A stretch of 64,000 nt of DNA from JAAEPI01 sp964352625 (GTDB lineage Bacteria; Bacteroidota; Bacteroidia; Cytophagales; Cyclobacteriaceae). The DNA is taken from the NCBI GenBank assembly GCA_964352625.1, contig CAYGSD010000006.1:62001-126000 (forward strand). The letters run 5' to 3'. A model generated the notes under the pieces. The model had not been told where the DNA came from, did no database searches, and saw only the letters and a list, made by a program, of their open reading frames with translations. Of this stretch, positions 39,520 to 48,024 are shown piece after piece; within the stretch, counting starts at the first letter, position 1; each line of letters starts with the position of its first letter. Both the position numbers and the translations under genes were made by a program.

Positions 39520-40890
39520 TTACCGAACTCCAAAAGGCTTTGGCTGAAAATCAGCATCATTTTCTTCTGATTCTCTCCTTGCAGGAGCTTGTCCAGATGA
39601 GTAAGTAATGTCACGATAGAATGGAATCACGGCATACGGGTATGAAAATCGTTCACCCGGCCCCTTAAGGGTAAGCATATGGAGACCCTCATCGATATCT
39701 GAAATGTCTATGTAAGTGAGGTAACCTCGTTGCTTGGTTCTCGCTTTATAATGAAAGTACATGTCTGAACTTTCTACTCTTTCACCGTCTAACAATAGTT
39801 CATAAAAATCTTTTACTATCATCAATTTCAAAGCCGCTGAAATGGTGTCTGGGTAGACTTCTTGAAGTGAATCAAGGGACATGCGCTTGAGCATTGCTTC
39901 CTCGGTGGAAACATCAGCCACTATAAATAAGCGCAAGACATCACCTGTCACTACATCAGATTGGATGTGTGATCGCATGGATTGAAATTCATCATTCTGA
40001 TCGTCATAATAGCCCGAATAGGCACTATAACCACGGCTTGTCCCCCAAAGCGCAATTTGTGAAAAGCGATCACCTGGATAGGTCGTATCTGTAATGCGTC
40101 CAGCTCCAGCGATACTCACAAAAGTGAATATTGAAAGGAATAGAAAGAAAACCCATTTATTAAAATTAGTGACCATACCATAATAGATCGGTCGATAAAA
40201 CCTGGAAAGGGTAAGAATACTTGTGAGCTTATGGATAGGCCAAAAGACCTTGGCAAAAAACTTGAATTTCCTGAAGTAGCCCAGGCTTAGAAAGTCCACC
40301 AGTGATACAAGTCCCAGGGTTAAAACCACCAACACGTAGTACTGAAATGAATCAAATAGAAGACCTGAGCCGGTTAATCCAAAATACAAAAACAATATGG
40401 TGAAGGGAACAATCACAAGTATCAAGAAAAAGAGATACCCCCCAATCAAACTCATGAAAAGCATAAATGACACACTAAATAGTGAGCTGCTAACTTTTTC
40501 TAATCGGATAACGATTTGCTCATAGGTAGGCGTCCTTTCCACCTTTTGCTTGAACCGCTCCTTATAATTCAACTTATCAAAGCGAATACCTTCCGGAAAA
40601 GTGTAACTCAAACCGACCATCCCAATCCAGATACCTCGACAGATCAAATGAAGTATCAAACCTGTAATGAGCCAGTAAATCCCCATTTTGGACAATGCAA
40701 CCAGATTATCAATGTCCTGAGAGTTTCCGAAAATATTGAGCTTGAAGTAGGCAAGAAAACCATCCAGTAAATTCGGCACCTTGAACATTCCGTAGAGAAC
40801 GATCCCCGAAAGAAGAATTTCAGGCTCCCAGCTTCGCTGCTGCAGTTCACTGAGCCACTTTGGTACGTTTGATTTTGGTTCTCCGCTCAT
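39520..40890 (-). CDS. Membrane protein of unknown function
   Basis: From the ATG at 40890 the protein has 456 residues: a polar start, about six hydrophobic segments up to residue 270, then a soluble C-terminal domain (about 285-456) ending with a disordered acidic tail (SEENDADFQPKPFGVR). No transporter or enzyme motif was recognised; HYKARTKQRGYLTYIDI and LHMLTLKGPGERF look beta-rich. The C-terminal domain probably faces the periplasm. Confidence 0.75.
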   Translation of the reverse strand: MSGEPKSNVPKWLSELQQRSWEPEILLSGIVLYGMFKVPNLLDGFLAYFKLNIFGNSQDIDNLVALSKMGIYWLITGLILHLICRGIWIGMVGLSYTFPEGIRFDKLNYKERFKQKVERTPTYEQIVIRLEKVSSSLFSVSFMLFMSLIGGYLFFLILVIVPFTILFLYFGLTGSGLLFDSFQYYVLVVLTLGLVSLVDFLSLGYFRKFKFFAKVFWPIHKLTSILTLSRFYRPIYYGMVTNFNKWVFFLFLSIFTFVSIAGAGRITDTTYPGDRFSQIALWGTSRGYSAYSGYYDDQNDEFQSMRSHIQSDVVTGDVLRLFIVADVSTEEAMLKRMSLDSLQEVYPDTISAALKLMIVKDFYELLLDGERVESSDMYFHYKARTKQRGYLTYIDISDIDEGLHMLTLKGPGERFSYPYAVIPFYRDITYSSGQAPARRESEENDADFQPKPFGVR

Positions 40891-40920
40891 GAGTTTAAAA
40901 CTACTCAAAAGCAATTATTC

Positions 40921-42822
40921 TTACTGCCAATCATACTCATAGACTGAGGCATATTTTCCATTTGACTGCACATAATCAATCATTTTATTGAAAAATGCAT
41001 CGCTACCCAAGGTGGCTGAATCTCCCACCAGCACCAGTCGCTGTTTGGCTCGTGTCATGGCTACATTCAAACGACGGTATTCCTTCAGAAAACCTATTTC
41101 TCCTCTATCATTTGACCGAACCAAGGAAATGTAAATAACGTCCCGCTCCTGCCCTTGGAAGGCATCCACACTGTTGACGTTGATCTCCGATCTGAATGGA
41201 GCCAACACCTCCGATTGATTTACCAGTTTTGTGAGCACTTCCACCTGGGCCTTATAGGGAGCAATAATGCCAACCGACATGCCCTCAAGAAACTCCGCCT
41301 CCAACAAGTGAATGAGAAGCTTGGCTTCCTCCTCATTGTAGGTGCTTAAGGTTTCAGTTTTTACTTTTTCGTCGTATCCGGCACCAGCCGTGTCCACATA
41401 GGTGACCGGATTCTCAAAGTGAATTGGTCGATCATCTATGCTTTCGTCGGCCTTCAATTTCCCTTCGTAAAACTGCTCACTCGAAAAGCCCATAATCGCA
41501 GGGTGCATTCGGTACTGGGTTTGAAGCATTACAACACCATCCGGCTGATTTTCTAGTCCCTTTGCAAAGAGCGTATGCTCCAAGCCGTCCTTAGCAGCTT
41601 CGCGCGATTTGATGGTCGGCGGTAGCTGATGATGGTCTCCAGACATAATGACCCTTCGGGCTCGAATGATCGGAATCCATGCAGCCGCCTCCATGGCCTG
41701 AGAAGATTCATCAATAAACACCGTCTTGAATCGCCTATCATAGAGCAATGAATGACTAGCTCCTGTCAGCGTGCAAGCTATGACTTCAGCATTGTCCACC
41801 AGATTCTCAGAGATGTAATTCTCCAAGAATCTGGATTCACTTTTCAACGTCTTGGCTTCCTTATAGAGTAAGTCCCTTTGCTTACGCTCCTGAGTCCCAA
41901 AATTCCTCTTGTATTTGCCCGCAAGCGCACGATATTCTTCAGACTGCTTGCGCATATCTTTCAACCTGTCAAAGTCCGGGTGCTTGCTGATCTTGACATC
42001 AAGGCTATTTTCCACCACCTCAGGAGTCAATCGTGCAGGATGCCCAATTCGCAACACATTTAGCCCTTCAGCCACTAGCTTCTCCACGAGTAAATCAACC
42101 GCGGCATTACTGGGAGCACAAACCAAAACCTGCTTTTCTTTCTTCGCAGTTTCTTTGATACACTTAGTCAAAGTAGTGGTCTTCCCAGTTCCGGGCGGAC
42201 CATGAACAAAGGCAACATCCTCAGCGTGAATGATTTTTGCGAAAGCCTCATTCTGCACTTCATTGAGGTCTGGCAATGCGTACGCAAATGCATCTGTGAA
42301 AATGGCCGGTTTGGCTCCATAGAATACATCTCTCAGCTCACTGAGTCTATCATTTTTGGCGGCTATTACCGTGCTAATGGCTCGGTTCATTTCCCGATAT
42401 GTGCCGTCATCAAAAAGCAGGTTTACTCCAATTTTATCCTCTCTCACCCAGTCTGGGAGAAAAGACTGATTCAGCACTATTCGCATAGTTCCTTCCTTCA
42501 GGTAGCTCACTACACCACCAACGGTCTTTCCTTTTTCCTCGGAGCTAGGGAAGATACCCACCACCCCTCCGACTTGAAAAGAGTGCTTTTGTTCTGGGTT
42601 TTTATGTTTGGATACCTCCAGCGTGATTCTCTCCCCTGTGCTAATGAAGTCACTCATCAACCGGACAGGATACCAGGTTACACCATTTTTTTCACGCTCC
42701 TTTATGGAGGTGTTCATCATTCTCTCCTCGTATAAACGATAGTCGGCTTCCTTCTCCTTTTTGAGAAGAGCTAGTTGATGATTGAGTGTTTCGGTTATTT
42801 GCTCGGAGGTGATTTTCGGCAT
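40921..42822 (-). CDS. Superfamily 1B helicase, IGHMBP2/DNA2-like
   Basis: The 633-residue ATPase has Walker A GPPGTGKTTTL near residue 210, motif II DESSQAMEAA, motif III GDHHQLPPT, motif IV TQYRMHPAIMGF, motif V DAFQGQERDVIYISLVRS and motif VI LNVAMTRAKQRL. An N-terminal SH3-like region precedes it. It is expected to unwind DNA or RNA 5' to 3'. The stop of the upstream ytxJ-like gene directly precedes its ATG (TAA-ATG). Confidence 0.92.
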   Translation of the reverse strand: MPKITSEQITETLNHQLALLKKEKEADYRLYEERMMNTSIKEREKNGVTWYPVRLMSDFISTGERITLEVSKHKNPEQKHSFQVGGVVGIFPSSEEKGKTVGGVVSYLKEGTMRIVLNQSFLPDWVREDKIGVNLLFDDGTYREMNRAISTVIAAKNDRLSELRDVFYGAKPAIFTDAFAYALPDLNEVQNEAFAKIIHAEDVAFVHGPPGTGKTTTLTKCIKETAKKEKQVLVCAPSNAAVDLLVEKLVAEGLNVLRIGHPARLTPEVVENSLDVKISKHPDFDRLKDMRKQSEEYRALAGKYKRNFGTQERKQRDLLYKEAKTLKSESRFLENYISENLVDNAEVIACTLTGASHSLLYDRRFKTVFIDESSQAMEAAAWIPIIRARRVIMSGDHHQLPPTIKSREAAKDGLEHTLFAKGLENQPDGVVMLQTQYRMHPAIMGFSSEQFYEGKLKADESIDDRPIHFENPVTYVDTAGAGYDEKVKTETLSTYNEEEAKLLIHLLEAEFLEGMSVGIIAPYKAQVEVLTKLVNQSEVLAPFRSEINVNSVDAFQGQERDVIYISLVRSNDRGEIGFLKEYRRLNVAMTRAKQRLVLVGDSATLGSDAFFNKMIDYVQSNGKYASVYEYDWQ

Positions 42823-43194
42823 TTACTGAAGCTGCTTTGAAACAACTTCCGAAGATATGGCATGGTGAGATGTATCGAAGACTGATTTACCATCTTTCAG
42901 GATAATGATCTGGGGAGACTGATGAATAACACCGAAGCGCCGTGCTATTTCATTGGATACGTCTCTATGAGATAGGAGATCAAGGTAATAAAAATCAAAG
43001 CCGTCGGTTATTTCCAAATCGGCCAATTTTTGTTTGGCATATGCACTAGTCCCACAAGTGGTGCTATGCTTGAAGAGTACAACGGGTTTTTGAAAAGAGC
43101 TTTCCTCGGCATGATCCAAATCTGCCATGCTCTGAAGCTGACTCCAATTTTCAACAATCTCCGAAGCACCAAAAACTCGATCTAAAAATCCCAT
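42823..43194 (-). CDS. ytxJ: YtxJ-type bacilliredoxin-like protein
   Basis: The 123-residue thioredoxin-fold protein has a single active Cys, C47, in FKHSTTCGTSAYA, the monothiol TCGxS motif of the YtxJ family, and the cis-Pro loop QSPQIIILKDGK. Members act with bacillithiol in removing mixed disulfides. Its presence suggests the cell makes bacillithiol. It is cotranscribed with the helicase, with no gap. Confidence 0.9.
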   Translation of the reverse strand: MGFLDRVFGASEIVENWSQLQSMADLDHAEESSFQKPVVLFKHSTTCGTSAYAKQKLADLEITDGFDFYYLDLLSHRDVSNEIARRFGVIHQSPQIIILKDGKSVFDTSHHAISSEVVSKQLQ

Positions 43195-43276
43195 TGCATT
43201 ATTGATATATACAAAAGTCTACAACCTTATGCTAAGGGACAAATGGCCGAATGGACTTGCTGCCTGGACGACAATT

Positions 43277-43299
43277 AAAATGGGAGGTTAGACCTCCCA
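43277..43299 (-). terminator. Terminator overlapping the end of a 35-residue gene
   Basis: TGGGAGGT-TAG-ACCTCCCA is a perfect 8-bp stem with a three-base loop. On the complement it is followed by TTTTAATT. The stop codon of the small gene lies within the hairpin. Confidence 0.75.
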
Positions 43300-43395
43300 G
43301 GGTTTCTTGATTCCAAAATGCTTATGAATGAGTTTTAGTAAAAATTGTCCTATTCCTTCTCTCTTCACTTGTTCGTTTGCTTTCACCTGTTTCAT
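43288..43395 (-). CDS. 35-residue basic peptide
   Basis: The reading frame runs from ATG 43395 to a TAA inside the terminator hairpin and encodes MKQVKANEQVKREGIGQF followed by LLKLIHKHFGIKKPWEV. It is basic, with an amphipathic C-terminal half. It is the last of three small genes in the same direction, 49 bases after the zinc-type protein. That the frame ends exactly in a terminator supports it as a real gene. I do not recognise it. Confidence 0.5.
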   Translation of the reverse strand: MKQVKANEQVKREGIGQFLLKLIHKHFGIKKPWEV

Positions 43396-43444
43396 ACTGT
43401 TTAATTTCTATCTTAAACTAGCTAACGAGCAAATTCCCTTATTC

Positions 43445-43693
43445 TTATCTCAGCTTTTGTTCCCAGTTTTGGGCTCGAGACTCGGCCACTATTCGCTTCT
43501 GCGTTTCATCCTCTAATAGCGTAGAATTTGTGGGGAGCCGAGATGTAAAATGCCAGTTGTCACAGTCATCGCAGAGATAAACATTTTGAGGACCTGCGCC
43601 CTTCCTGTGACCAAATCGGATATGATTTTGAACAAGCGCTTCTACTGCTATTTCTTCAGACTGAAATGATGTTTTGCCTGAAGGACATCCCAT
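43445..43693 (-). CDS. Small protein with CxxC zinc-type motif
   Basis: From the ATG at 43693 the protein has 82 residues: MGCPSGKTSFQSEEIAVEAL, then a His-containing helix (QNHIRFGHRKGAGP) and YLCDDCDNWHFTSR. The Cys pair with nearby His suggests a small zinc ribbon. Similar short proteins are common conserved hypotheticals. The tail is helical and charged. It starts three bases after the stop of the small membrane protein. Confidence 0.75.
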   Translation of the reverse strand: MGCPSGKTSFQSEEIAVEALVQNHIRFGHRKGAGPQNVYLCDDCDNWHFTSRLPTNSTLLEDETQKRIVAESRAQNWEQKLR

Positions 43694-43695
43694 AG

Positions 43696-43854
43696 CTATT
43701 TCATTAACCAGTCGCGCAGTTTCCCCTTGATGGTGACCCATACGAGTACCATGACCAGGAAGAGGCCAATGACGGTGAAGATTGTATCTGAAGGATCTTG
43801 GATCGGCTCGTTTTCTTCGGCCGATTGAGTTTCGATTTGGTAGCGGCTGGTCAT
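43696..43854 (-). CDS. 52-residue single-span membrane protein
   Basis: Read on the complement from ATG 43854, it has an acidic N-terminal half (SAEENEPIQDPSD), one membrane helix (TIFTVIGLFLVMVLVWV) and a basic end (KGKLRDWLMK). The charge pattern predicts N-terminus outside. Its TAG stop is three bases from the start of the zinc-type protein, so the two are probably coupled. Function unknown. Confidence 0.6.
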   Translation of the reverse strand: MTSRYQIETQSAEENEPIQDPSDTIFTVIGLFLVMVLVWVTIKGKLRDWLMK

Positions 43855-43939
43855 ATGAGACGGAATTTAAAAAGAAATGTATAAATAGTTAGCTACCTAG
43901 AAATCAAATTCAATGCTTTCATGGGAAAAGTGGACTTAA

Positions 43940-44314
43940 CTACTCTATTGGCCGCTTCTGGGCCAACCAATCGCTATAGCTTCCAGAATAATTGTAGACA
44001 TTTTTAAAGCCAGCGTTTACAAGCTGCGTAGATGCCATGGTACTCCTCCCACCAGATTGGCAATAAAGGATTACAGGCTCCTCCTTGTCAAAGCTTTTCA
44101 TCTTGTCAGCAAATCCATCCGAAAACACCACGTTCATTGCTCCCGGGATTTTGCCAGACTCCACCTCCGCTACGGTTCTAACGTCGATTACCTGCACACC
44201 TTCCCCTTGCAGGCTTACAAGTTCATCAGCGTCTATAATCGTCATACCTGTGGAAGACTGGCCACATGCACCTAATAAAAAAGTAATCAGAGTTAAGCCG
44301 AGTAGGTTTTTCAT
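43940..44314 (-). CDS. Rhodanese-domain lipoprotein
   Basis: The 124-residue protein has a lipobox LGAC (Cys 17) and a single rhodanese domain with IDVRTVAEVESGKIPGAMNV and the active-site C85 in LYCQSGGRS. It probably acts as a periplasmic sulfur carrier or persulfide-binding protein anchored by lipid. It is distant from the other rhodanese genes in the window and no Crp/Fnr palindrome was seen before it. Confidence 0.88.
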   Translation of the reverse strand: MKNLLGLTLITFLLGACGQSSTGMTIIDADELVSLQGEGVQVIDVRTVAEVESGKIPGAMNVVFSDGFADKMKSFDKEEPVILYCQSGGRSTMASTQLVNAGFKNVYNYSGSYSDWLAQKRPIE

Positions 44315-44340
44315 GGAAGTGTCTTTCTTGGGTTCTTTCT

Positions 44341-45000
44341 CTATTCAAACTTACATCGAAGGTACTTTATCGTTTCACCTTTTCCCGTCCAAATTTTCTC
44401 ATACTTGGTCGTCAAACCGTGATGATCAGCAAGCATGTCCGAATTGTATAAATCCATTGTGAAATCGAGCTGTGTCAGCTTCATTCCTTTCAAAACTTCA
44501 AGGGTATATTCAAAGAGCTGCGTGTTGTCCGTTTTGAACCTGAACCAACCATCAGTTTTCAAAATGGTTCGGTATAGGTTGAGGTAGAAAATATTGGTAA
44601 CTCTGTGCTTCTCATCACGATCCTTCGGTCTCGGATCGGGAAATGTGAGCCAAATTTCGTCTACTTCATTTGGCGTGAAGACTTGAGGTAATAGTTCTAT
44701 TCTTGAGCGTATGAAGGCCACATTCTCCAACCCCAGCTCCTGCGCCTGCTGGCTCCCTACCCAGATTCGATCCCCCTTCAAATCAATTCCAACAAAATTT
44801 CGATCCTTGATTTTCTGCCCAAGCCCGATGGTGTATTCTCCCCTTCCGCAAGCCAATTCAAGGGTTATCGGCAGGTCGTTCTTGAAGAACTCCGATTGCC
44901 ATTTTCCAGCTATTTTTTGAAAAATTGGTTTTTCAGCTTCTATGACATTACTGCTCGCCAGATTTTGAGCGTACCGTTGGATTTTACTTGGTCTTGCCAA
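44341..45000 (-). CDS. trmB: tRNA (guanine-N7)-methyltransferase TrmB
   Basis: The 219-residue enzyme makes m7G46 in tRNA. It has ARPSKIQRY at the N-terminus, the SAM site LELACGRGEYTIGL, VGIDLKGDRIW, and WLTFPDPRPKDRDEKHR with the substrate-binding PDP-x-x-KxxH pattern. The TTG at 45000 is chosen since it directly precedes the conserved ARPSK; a longer frame to 45198 only reads the antisense of the neighbouring gene. A TAAATTTG box lies 11 bases upstream. Confidence 0.93.
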   Translation of the reverse strand: MARPSKIQRYAQNLASSNVIEAEKPIFQKIAGKWQSEFFKNDLPITLELACGRGEYTIGLGQKIKDRNFVGIDLKGDRIWVGSQQAQELGLENVAFIRSRIELLPQVFTPNEVDEIWLTFPDPRPKDRDEKHRVTNIFYLNLYRTILKTDGWFRFKTDNTQLFEYTLEVLKGMKLTQLDFTMDLYNSDMLADHHGLTTKYEKIWTGKGETIKYLRCKFE

Positions 45001-45011
45001 TTTTTTTGATG

Positions 45012-45019
45012 CAAATTTA
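45012..45019 (-). promoter_or_regulatory. -7 box of trmB
   Basis: The complement reads TAAATTTG, an exact match, 11 bases before the TTG start. It supports the short form of the protein. Confidence 0.45.
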
Positions 45020-45082
45020 GCTGGCTCAGAACCTAAATTGTGAAAAGACCTGCGATATTTACCGCAGCTTAACTTAATTGAA

Positions 45083-45595
45083 ATGAAAAATAGTATTGTA
45101 CTTCTGGCTCTTGTACTTTTTGGAACAAATGCTCTGGCACAGGAAAATGTGGGAGAAAAAATTGAAGAGCTAACGCTGGCATGGGACGAAGAGGCCAAGA
45201 AACTGGCAACCTACGAAGGTCTGTCTGAATTCTGCACAGTAGAGCCATACCGAGCAAGAATGATAGAAACACTAAAGGGCATTCATCATTATGATTCGGT
45301 TCTATATGACATAATCACTAAAAAAGCCAGATACGGCGGTGGAGATGCAGAAATGAAGAAGACACTTAAGGATATTGAGAAATTTGAAAGTGATTTTAGT
45401 ATTCGCGAATTCCTAGTATTTCTTCACGAGGAGTGTAATGCCAGAAATGATATCGAGCGAAATGCTAAGAAAACTGGTGAGAATAAAGACGCAGAGGCGT
45501 ATGTGTTGGAGACTGAGCTAAACAAATACGTAAAGCACATCACCAAGCGAATTGATGTACTGCGCGAGCATGTGCATCATTTGAACATCAAATAA
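45083..45595 (+). CDS. Secreted His-rich helical protein, paralogue B
   Basis: The 170-residue protein has a signal peptide ending near ALAQ. It shares with paralogues A and C the blocks GLSEFC and LKGIHHYDSVL, KTLKDIEKFE with FLHEEC, and YVLETELNKYVKHITKRID with REHVHHLNIK. The two Cys and the His residues of HHYDS, KHITKR and EHVHHL are conserved. It has no recognised domain. Its stop is directly next to that of the convergent folC (TAA-CTA). It is divergent from trmB. Confidence 0.85.
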   Translation: MKNSIVLLALVLFGTNALAQENVGEKIEELTLAWDEEAKKLATYEGLSEFCTVEPYRARMIETLKGIHHYDSVLYDIITKKARYGGGDAEMKKTLKDIEKFESDFSIREFLVFLHEECNARNDIERNAKKTGENKDAEAYVLETELNKYVKHITKRIDVLREHVHHLNIK

Positions 45596-46816
45596 CTACA
45601 GTCCTTCGATCTCAGCAACAACGAAAGTGCTGCCTGTGATCAAGACCAAATCATCAAGAGCGGCGCTTAGAAGTGCCGCTTTTTTTGCGTCGTTTACATT
45701 CTCATAGGCTTTACCCTTTAGATTTCGTGTCTTAGCGCTCTGTTCTAAGTTTTCAGCTGAGAAACTTCGGGGAACGCCTGACTGTGTCCAGTAGTAAGTA
45801 GCATCCAATGGCAATACTGAGAGAATATCACTTACGGGCTTGTCTTTTACCGTACCGAAAACAACGTGTAGATGCTTATACTCAAATTGCTTGATCAGTT
45901 CTAAGAGTAAGGCTATGCCTGCTTTATTGTGGCTAACATCAGCGATGACAATAGGCTTCTTTTTGAGAATCTGAAACCTTCCTTTCAATCCCGTAGAAGT
46001 CGTGTAATTTTCCGCTCCTTCTTTTGTGGTTGCATTGGATATTTTCCATCCATGTTGTTTCATCTCCTCAATCACAGCCAACACTCCAGGCAGATTCAAT
46101 TCAGTATATGGCGGAAGGTTTCTCAAATCAAATTCATGATTTCTCCTCTTGCTTTTGATCAACCGAGACTCATTCTTAATGGCCACTTCTGATATCACCT
46201 CCAAAGGCCCCCCCGTGATTTCCCCAACAACCACTGGGGTTTTCGGCTTTATAATTCCTGCTTTTTCAAAGGCAATTTTCTCAACGGTATCTCCCAGTAA
46301 ATCAGTGTGTTCCAAAGAAATAGTCGTAATCAAACTTACCTCCGGCTGGATTACATTCGTGCTATCCAATCGACCACCCAACCCAGTTTCTATAACGGCA
46401 ATATCCACCTTCTCCCTGGCGAAATAATCAAAGGCCATAGCCACTGTCACCTCAAAAAAGGAAGGCTTTATTTCTTCAATGGAATCCTGATTCTTATTGG
46501 TAAAATCTTCTACGAATTTCTTTGAAACCTCTCGACCATTGATCTTTATGCGCTCGGTAAATTCCTTGAGGTGAGGTGAGGTATAGAGCCCTACCTTGTA
46601 TCCTGAAGCCTGCAGTATGGATGCAAGCATGTGAGAAGAAGTGCCTTTCCCATTTGTTCCCGCTACATGAATGGATTTGAATCTTCGGTGCGGGTCCCCC
46701 AGCTTCCCTAATAACGCAATCGTATTTCCCAAATCCTTTTTAAAAGCGGATTTACCCTCACGCTGGTACATTGGCAACCTGGAATACAGGTATTCCAGCA
46801 CTTCTGAATAGGTCAT
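45596..46816 (-). CDS. folC: Folylpolyglutamate / dihydrofolate synthase FolC
   Basis: The 406-residue Mur-ligase family enzyme has the P-loop VAGTNGKGTSSHML near residue 52, IETGLGGRLDSTNV, SLEHTDLLGDT, and the C-terminal domain with ADVSHNKAG. It joins glutamate to dihydropteroate and folates. The start is seven bases from the stop of the tonB-like gene, placing it last in the exbB-exbD-tonB-folC transcript. Confidence 0.94.
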   Translation of the reverse strand: MTYSEVLEYLYSRLPMYQREGKSAFKKDLGNTIALLGKLGDPHRRFKSIHVAGTNGKGTSSHMLASILQASGYKVGLYTSPHLKEFTERIKINGREVSKKFVEDFTNKNQDSIEEIKPSFFEVTVAMAFDYFAREKVDIAVIETGLGGRLDSTNVIQPEVSLITTISLEHTDLLGDTVEKIAFEKAGIIKPKTPVVVGEITGGPLEVISEVAIKNESRLIKSKRRNHEFDLRNLPPYTELNLPGVLAVIEEMKQHGWKISNATTKEGAENYTTSTGLKGRFQILKKKPIVIADVSHNKAGIALLLELIKQFEYKHLHVVFGTVKDKPVSDILSVLPLDATYYWTQSGVPRSFSAENLEQSAKTRNLKGKAYENVNDAKKAALLSAALDDLVLITGSTFVVAEIEGL

Positions 46817-46823
46817 CGTCGGA

Positions 46824-47633
46824 TTATCTAGAGCGAATGATAAAAGTAAGAATCCCCTTGGAAGATGGAGCGGGTTTATAGGAAGATGTTTTTGAGAAAG
46901 TCAGTTGCTCCACGGCTAGCGAATACTGCTGAACCACGGAAGGAGAAACGGAAGTTGTCAGCACTTTGTAGCTCGTCAAATAACCATCCGCATCTACCAC
47001 AATTTCAAAAACAATCTTGCCTGACTCCTGAGACTTGTCATTGGGTTTCGGTGGTGCATCCCACTCCCAACCTGACATTTGCAGTGTGGAGCCATCATCA
47101 CCACCCCCCGGCTCGCCGTACAACGCCTCCTCGTTTATATCCCCTTCAGGATTTCCTTGATCCCCAGTTTCTTCATTATCGCCTTGCGAGGGATTTGTCT
47201 CATTCGCTTTATCAGTGCTCGCTGGATCTTTGGTTTCCTTCTGATTGTTCTCGGTTACTTTTTTTGTTTCGGTTTGCTGCTTTGCCGAGGAAGTCGTTTC
47301 CTTCTGAGAAACGTCAGGGTTCGGGTTGTCCACAACTTTCACAGGGTCAACAGGTTCGTTAGTCTCTGTTGATTCAACAGGGGTAACTTCTTCGGCCTGA
47401 GTTGAGGATTGCTCTATTTCATCTTCTTGCGAAACCTCCTGACTCTGGACTGGCTTTGCGCCACCACCCGTTTGCACTTGTCCGAAGTTCAATTCAATTC
47501 CAAATTCAGGATTGGGCGGAAAGGGCTCTTTCCAGGCGATCAAGAAATAAAAAAGCACAAGAAGAACCACCTGCATTCCCACAGATGTGGCCCAAGCTTT
47601 TCTTTTCCTTTGCTTTTCCTCTTGTTCTATCAT
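46824..47633 (-). CDS. TonB-like energy-transducing protein
   Basis: The 269-residue protein has one N-terminal membrane helix (VGMQVVLLVLFYFLIAW), a long Glu/Thr/Gln-rich linker that spans the periplasm, and a C-terminal TonB/TolA-like segment (SGKIVFEIVVDADGYLTSY). It overlaps exbD by four bases and works with the ExbB/ExbD pair to energise outer-membrane events. Whether it belongs to a TonB or a Tol-like system cannot be settled here. Confidence 0.82.
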   Translation of the reverse strand: MIEQEEKQRKRKAWATSVGMQVVLLVLFYFLIAWKEPFPPNPEFGIELNFGQVQTGGGAKPVQSQEVSQEDEIEQSSTQAEEVTPVESTETNEPVDPVKVVDNPNPDVSQKETTSSAKQQTETKKVTENNQKETKDPASTDKANETNPSQGDNEETGDQGNPEGDINEEALYGEPGGGDDGSTLQMSGWEWDAPPKPNDKSQESGKIVFEIVVDADGYLTSYKVLTTSVSPSVVQQYSLAVEQLTFSKTSSYKPAPSSKGILTFIIRSR

Positions 47634-48022
47634 TGTTCCGGTTTTGTAGCTATTGAAACTCGCGCTTCTAACGAAGTGGCTATTCCTGCAACCTTAACCA
47701 AATGCTTAACAGGCACTCCTTCGTCGCAGTGTAGTACCACTACGCCTTGTTTTTCAGTGAGAGCAGCTCTCAATTCACCCTCCAATTGGCCTTCATTCAC
47801 CCTTTTATCGTTCACAAAGAACTTGAGGTCCTTGGTTATTGTCACACTCACTTTTTGAAGCACAATATCGGCACTCTTTGAAGAAGGTAAATTGACCGGT
47901 AGACCAGAAGGAGTGACGAAAGAATTAGTAAGAATGAAGAACAGCAACAACAAGAAAATCACGTCGGTCATGCCCGACATGCTGAATGAAGCCTCTACTT
48001 TATTTTTTGGCTTTAAATTCAT
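47630..48022 (-). CDS. ExbD/TolR-family protein
   Basis: The 130-residue protein has the basic N-terminus, one membrane helix with MTDVIFLLLLFFILTNSF containing the essential Asp, and a small periplasmic domain. It begins two bases after the exbB-like stop and overlaps the tonB-like start. It uses the proton gradient together with ExbB. Confidence 0.92.
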   Translation of the reverse strand: MNLKPKNKVEASFSMSGMTDVIFLLLLFFILTNSFVTPSGLPVNLPSSKSADIVLQKVSVTITKDLKFFVNDKRVNEGQLEGELRAALTEKQGVVVLHCDEGVPVKHLVKVAGIATSLEARVSIATKPEQ

Positions 48023-48024
48023 TC

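Noticed and set aside
45001..45198. An N-terminal extension of TrmB
   Set aside because: It is the antisense of paralogue B, and the conserved ARPSK start follows the TTG at 45000.
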